Part shown: positions 63,453 through 64,000 of the stretch, in pieces
Layout of the letters: the number at the start of each line of letters is the position of its first letter
Position numbering within the stretch: the first letter of the stretch is position 1
Assembly (NCBI RefSeq): GCF_004194535.1
Contig: NZ_CP025781.1
Span: 4,377,512 to 4,441,511 of the forward strand
Source: Iodobacter fluviatilis
GTDB taxonomy: Bacteria > Pseudomonadota > Gammaproteobacteria > Burkholderiales > Chitinibacteraceae
Length of the DNA stretch: 64,000 nt
Direction: 5' to 3'
Position numbers and translations under genes: made by a program
Notes under the pieces: generated by a model
Databases searched by the model: none
What the model was told of the DNA's origin: nothing
The model's input: only the letters and a program-made list of their open reading frames with translations

Positions 63453-64000
63453 ACGTCCATTCGTCAATCATGTCAGCCCAATCCTGCAACATGGCCGTGC
63501 GCTGCTCTCGGTATTCGGCCTTGTTGTAGACAGCTCTCACGCCTCGCTGTTCATGCGCTAGAGCTTTCTCGATCCAGTCTGTGTTATACCCTGCTTCATG
63601 CAGCAGGGTACTGGCGGTTCTCCGCAGATCGTGCGGGCCGAATTTGGCGAGCGACTTCCCTTCTTTCTGCGCCAGTTTATACGTTGAAGTTAAAACCTGA
63701 TTCAATGTTGCGCTACTCATTGGCGTATCTGAGTCATAGCGTGATGGCAAAATATACTCAGAGCCACCCGCGAAAGTTTTTAGGGCAATGAAAACATCCA
63801 TTGCTTGCTTGGGCAGAAACACCAGATGCGGATTACGCCGTTTCATTCTCTCCTTGGGAATCGTCCATAGCGCCTCGCTAAAATTAATCTCGCTCCACGT
63901 TGCATTTGTCAGTTCGCTTTTACGTACCATCGTTAGCAACAGCAGCTTGGCAGCCGCTCGGATAGATGGCGCCGTACCGATGCGTTCGATGTATTGATAC
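63439..64000 (-). CDS. Tyrosine integrase, P4 type (N-terminus beyond the window)
   Basis: Site-specific recombinase that inserts the prophage. The window holds the C-terminal catalytic domain: RKSELTNATWSEI, box with HDLRRTASTLLHEAGYNTDWIE (R-x-x-R of the active site), LAHEQRGVRAVYNKAEYREQR (H and the catalytic Tyr). The frame stays open to base 64000 (YIERIGTAPSIRAAAKLLLLT upstream of the ATG at 63939), so the gene continues to the right. P4-type integrases usually target the 3' end of tRNA genes; none is visible, so the site is presumably outside. Confidence 0.9.
   Translation of the reverse strand, partial: YQYIERIGTAPSIRAAAKLLLLTMVRKSELTNATWSEINFSEALWTIPKERMKRRNPHLVFLPKQAMDVFIALKTFAGGSEYILPSRYDSDTPMSSATLNQVLTSTYKLAQKEGKSLAKFGPHDLRRTASTLLHEAGYNTDWIEKALAHEQRGVRAVYNKAEYREQRTAMLQDWADMIDEWTFKRS

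Larger units (their letters stand above)
52900..64000. mobile_element. Inovirus-type (filamentous phage) prophage, right end outside the window
   Basis: The order immunity region, ssDNA-binding protein, rolling-circle replication endonuclease, small coat proteins, TspB-like adsorption protein, DUF2523 protein, Zot and secretin is that of a filamentous phage genome of about 8-9 kb. An AlpA-like regulator and a tyrosine integrase follow, so it inserts with its own recombinase and not by XerCD/dif. The left border is uncertain (about 52.6 to 53.2 kb); the right border and attachment site lie beyond 64000. zot and the secretin gene are frameshifted as read. Confidence 0.85.

Noticed and set aside
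1..64000. CRISPR arrays, rRNA and tRNA genes
   Set aside because: No regularly spaced direct repeats of 25-40 bp and no clear cloverleaf or rRNA segments were recognised by eye; a tRNA scan could still find one that I missed.

Overview
The window reads as the chromosome of a Gram-negative betaproteobacterium, most probably order Neisseriales (Chromobacteriaceae/Iodobacter-like; inferred from gene families, no search was run). Pointers are a Neisseria-type trimeric porin, the fmdB-DUF502-aspS order, the yhdP-nitrilase-tldD set next to glnE, BamC, TonB-ExbB-ExbD and a filamentous prophage with a TspB-like adsorption protein.

Layout. 1-3.3 kb: trpD (5' end cut by the window), trpC and a porin. 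3.4-4.0 kb: a decayed IS3/IS150-type element. 4.1-12.3 kb: cell-wall and DNA-maintenance genes (mltG, yoaA-type helicase, dacB, dnaX, ybaB/ebfC, recR) and an SMR efflux protein. 12.5-16.8 kb: a sugar ABC importer of the GtsABCD type, followed by a FixL/FixJ-like two-component pair (17.3-20.3 kb). 20.5-31.7 kb: Bax-inhibitor-1 protein, an enoyl-CoA hydratase/HIBCH protein, the tldD-nitrilase-yhdP cluster and glnE. 31.8-35.1 kb: a hypothetical gene and fmdB-DUF502-aspS. 35.2-37.9 kb: a ruined piuC next to the tonB-exbB-exbD operon, which has a Fur-box-like site. 38.3-45.8 kb: argO-like exporter, a large PAS-GGDEF diguanylate cyclase, dapA-bamC, a Lar-like zinc protein and srkA.

45.9-52.3 kb is an accessory island: a NERD-helicase between two fragments of a Fic gene, then a GHKL-ATPase fused to a PD-(D/E)xK nuclease, followed by a protein with an HELTH (HExxH) metallopeptidase motif. 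This last pair is the best candidate for an undescribed, perhaps anti-phage, system. 52.6-64 kb: a dead antitoxin gene, then an inovirus-type prophage with a divergent immunity region (repressor with two palindromic operators, EexN-like exported protein, two unknown genes), ssDNA-binding protein, P2-gpA-like HUH replication endonuclease, coat proteins, TspB-like adsorption protein, DUF2523 protein, Zot, secretin, AlpA-like regulator and a tyrosine integrase running off the right edge.

Two families of short palindrome-ended repeats (MITE-like) occur between genes: one with ends TAGGGTCTGTTGACG (12.4, 16.9, 24.1, 41.8 kb) and one with ends CTAGCAGCCTGTCGGAC (23.9, 38.0 kb, perhaps a relic at 12.5 kb). 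tldD, yhdP, srkA and zot each lack one base in a G/C run, which looks more like under-called homopolymers in the assembly than like gene death; the secretin (four indels) and piuC (several lesions) are harder to explain that way. No rRNA, tRNA or CRISPR array was recognised.
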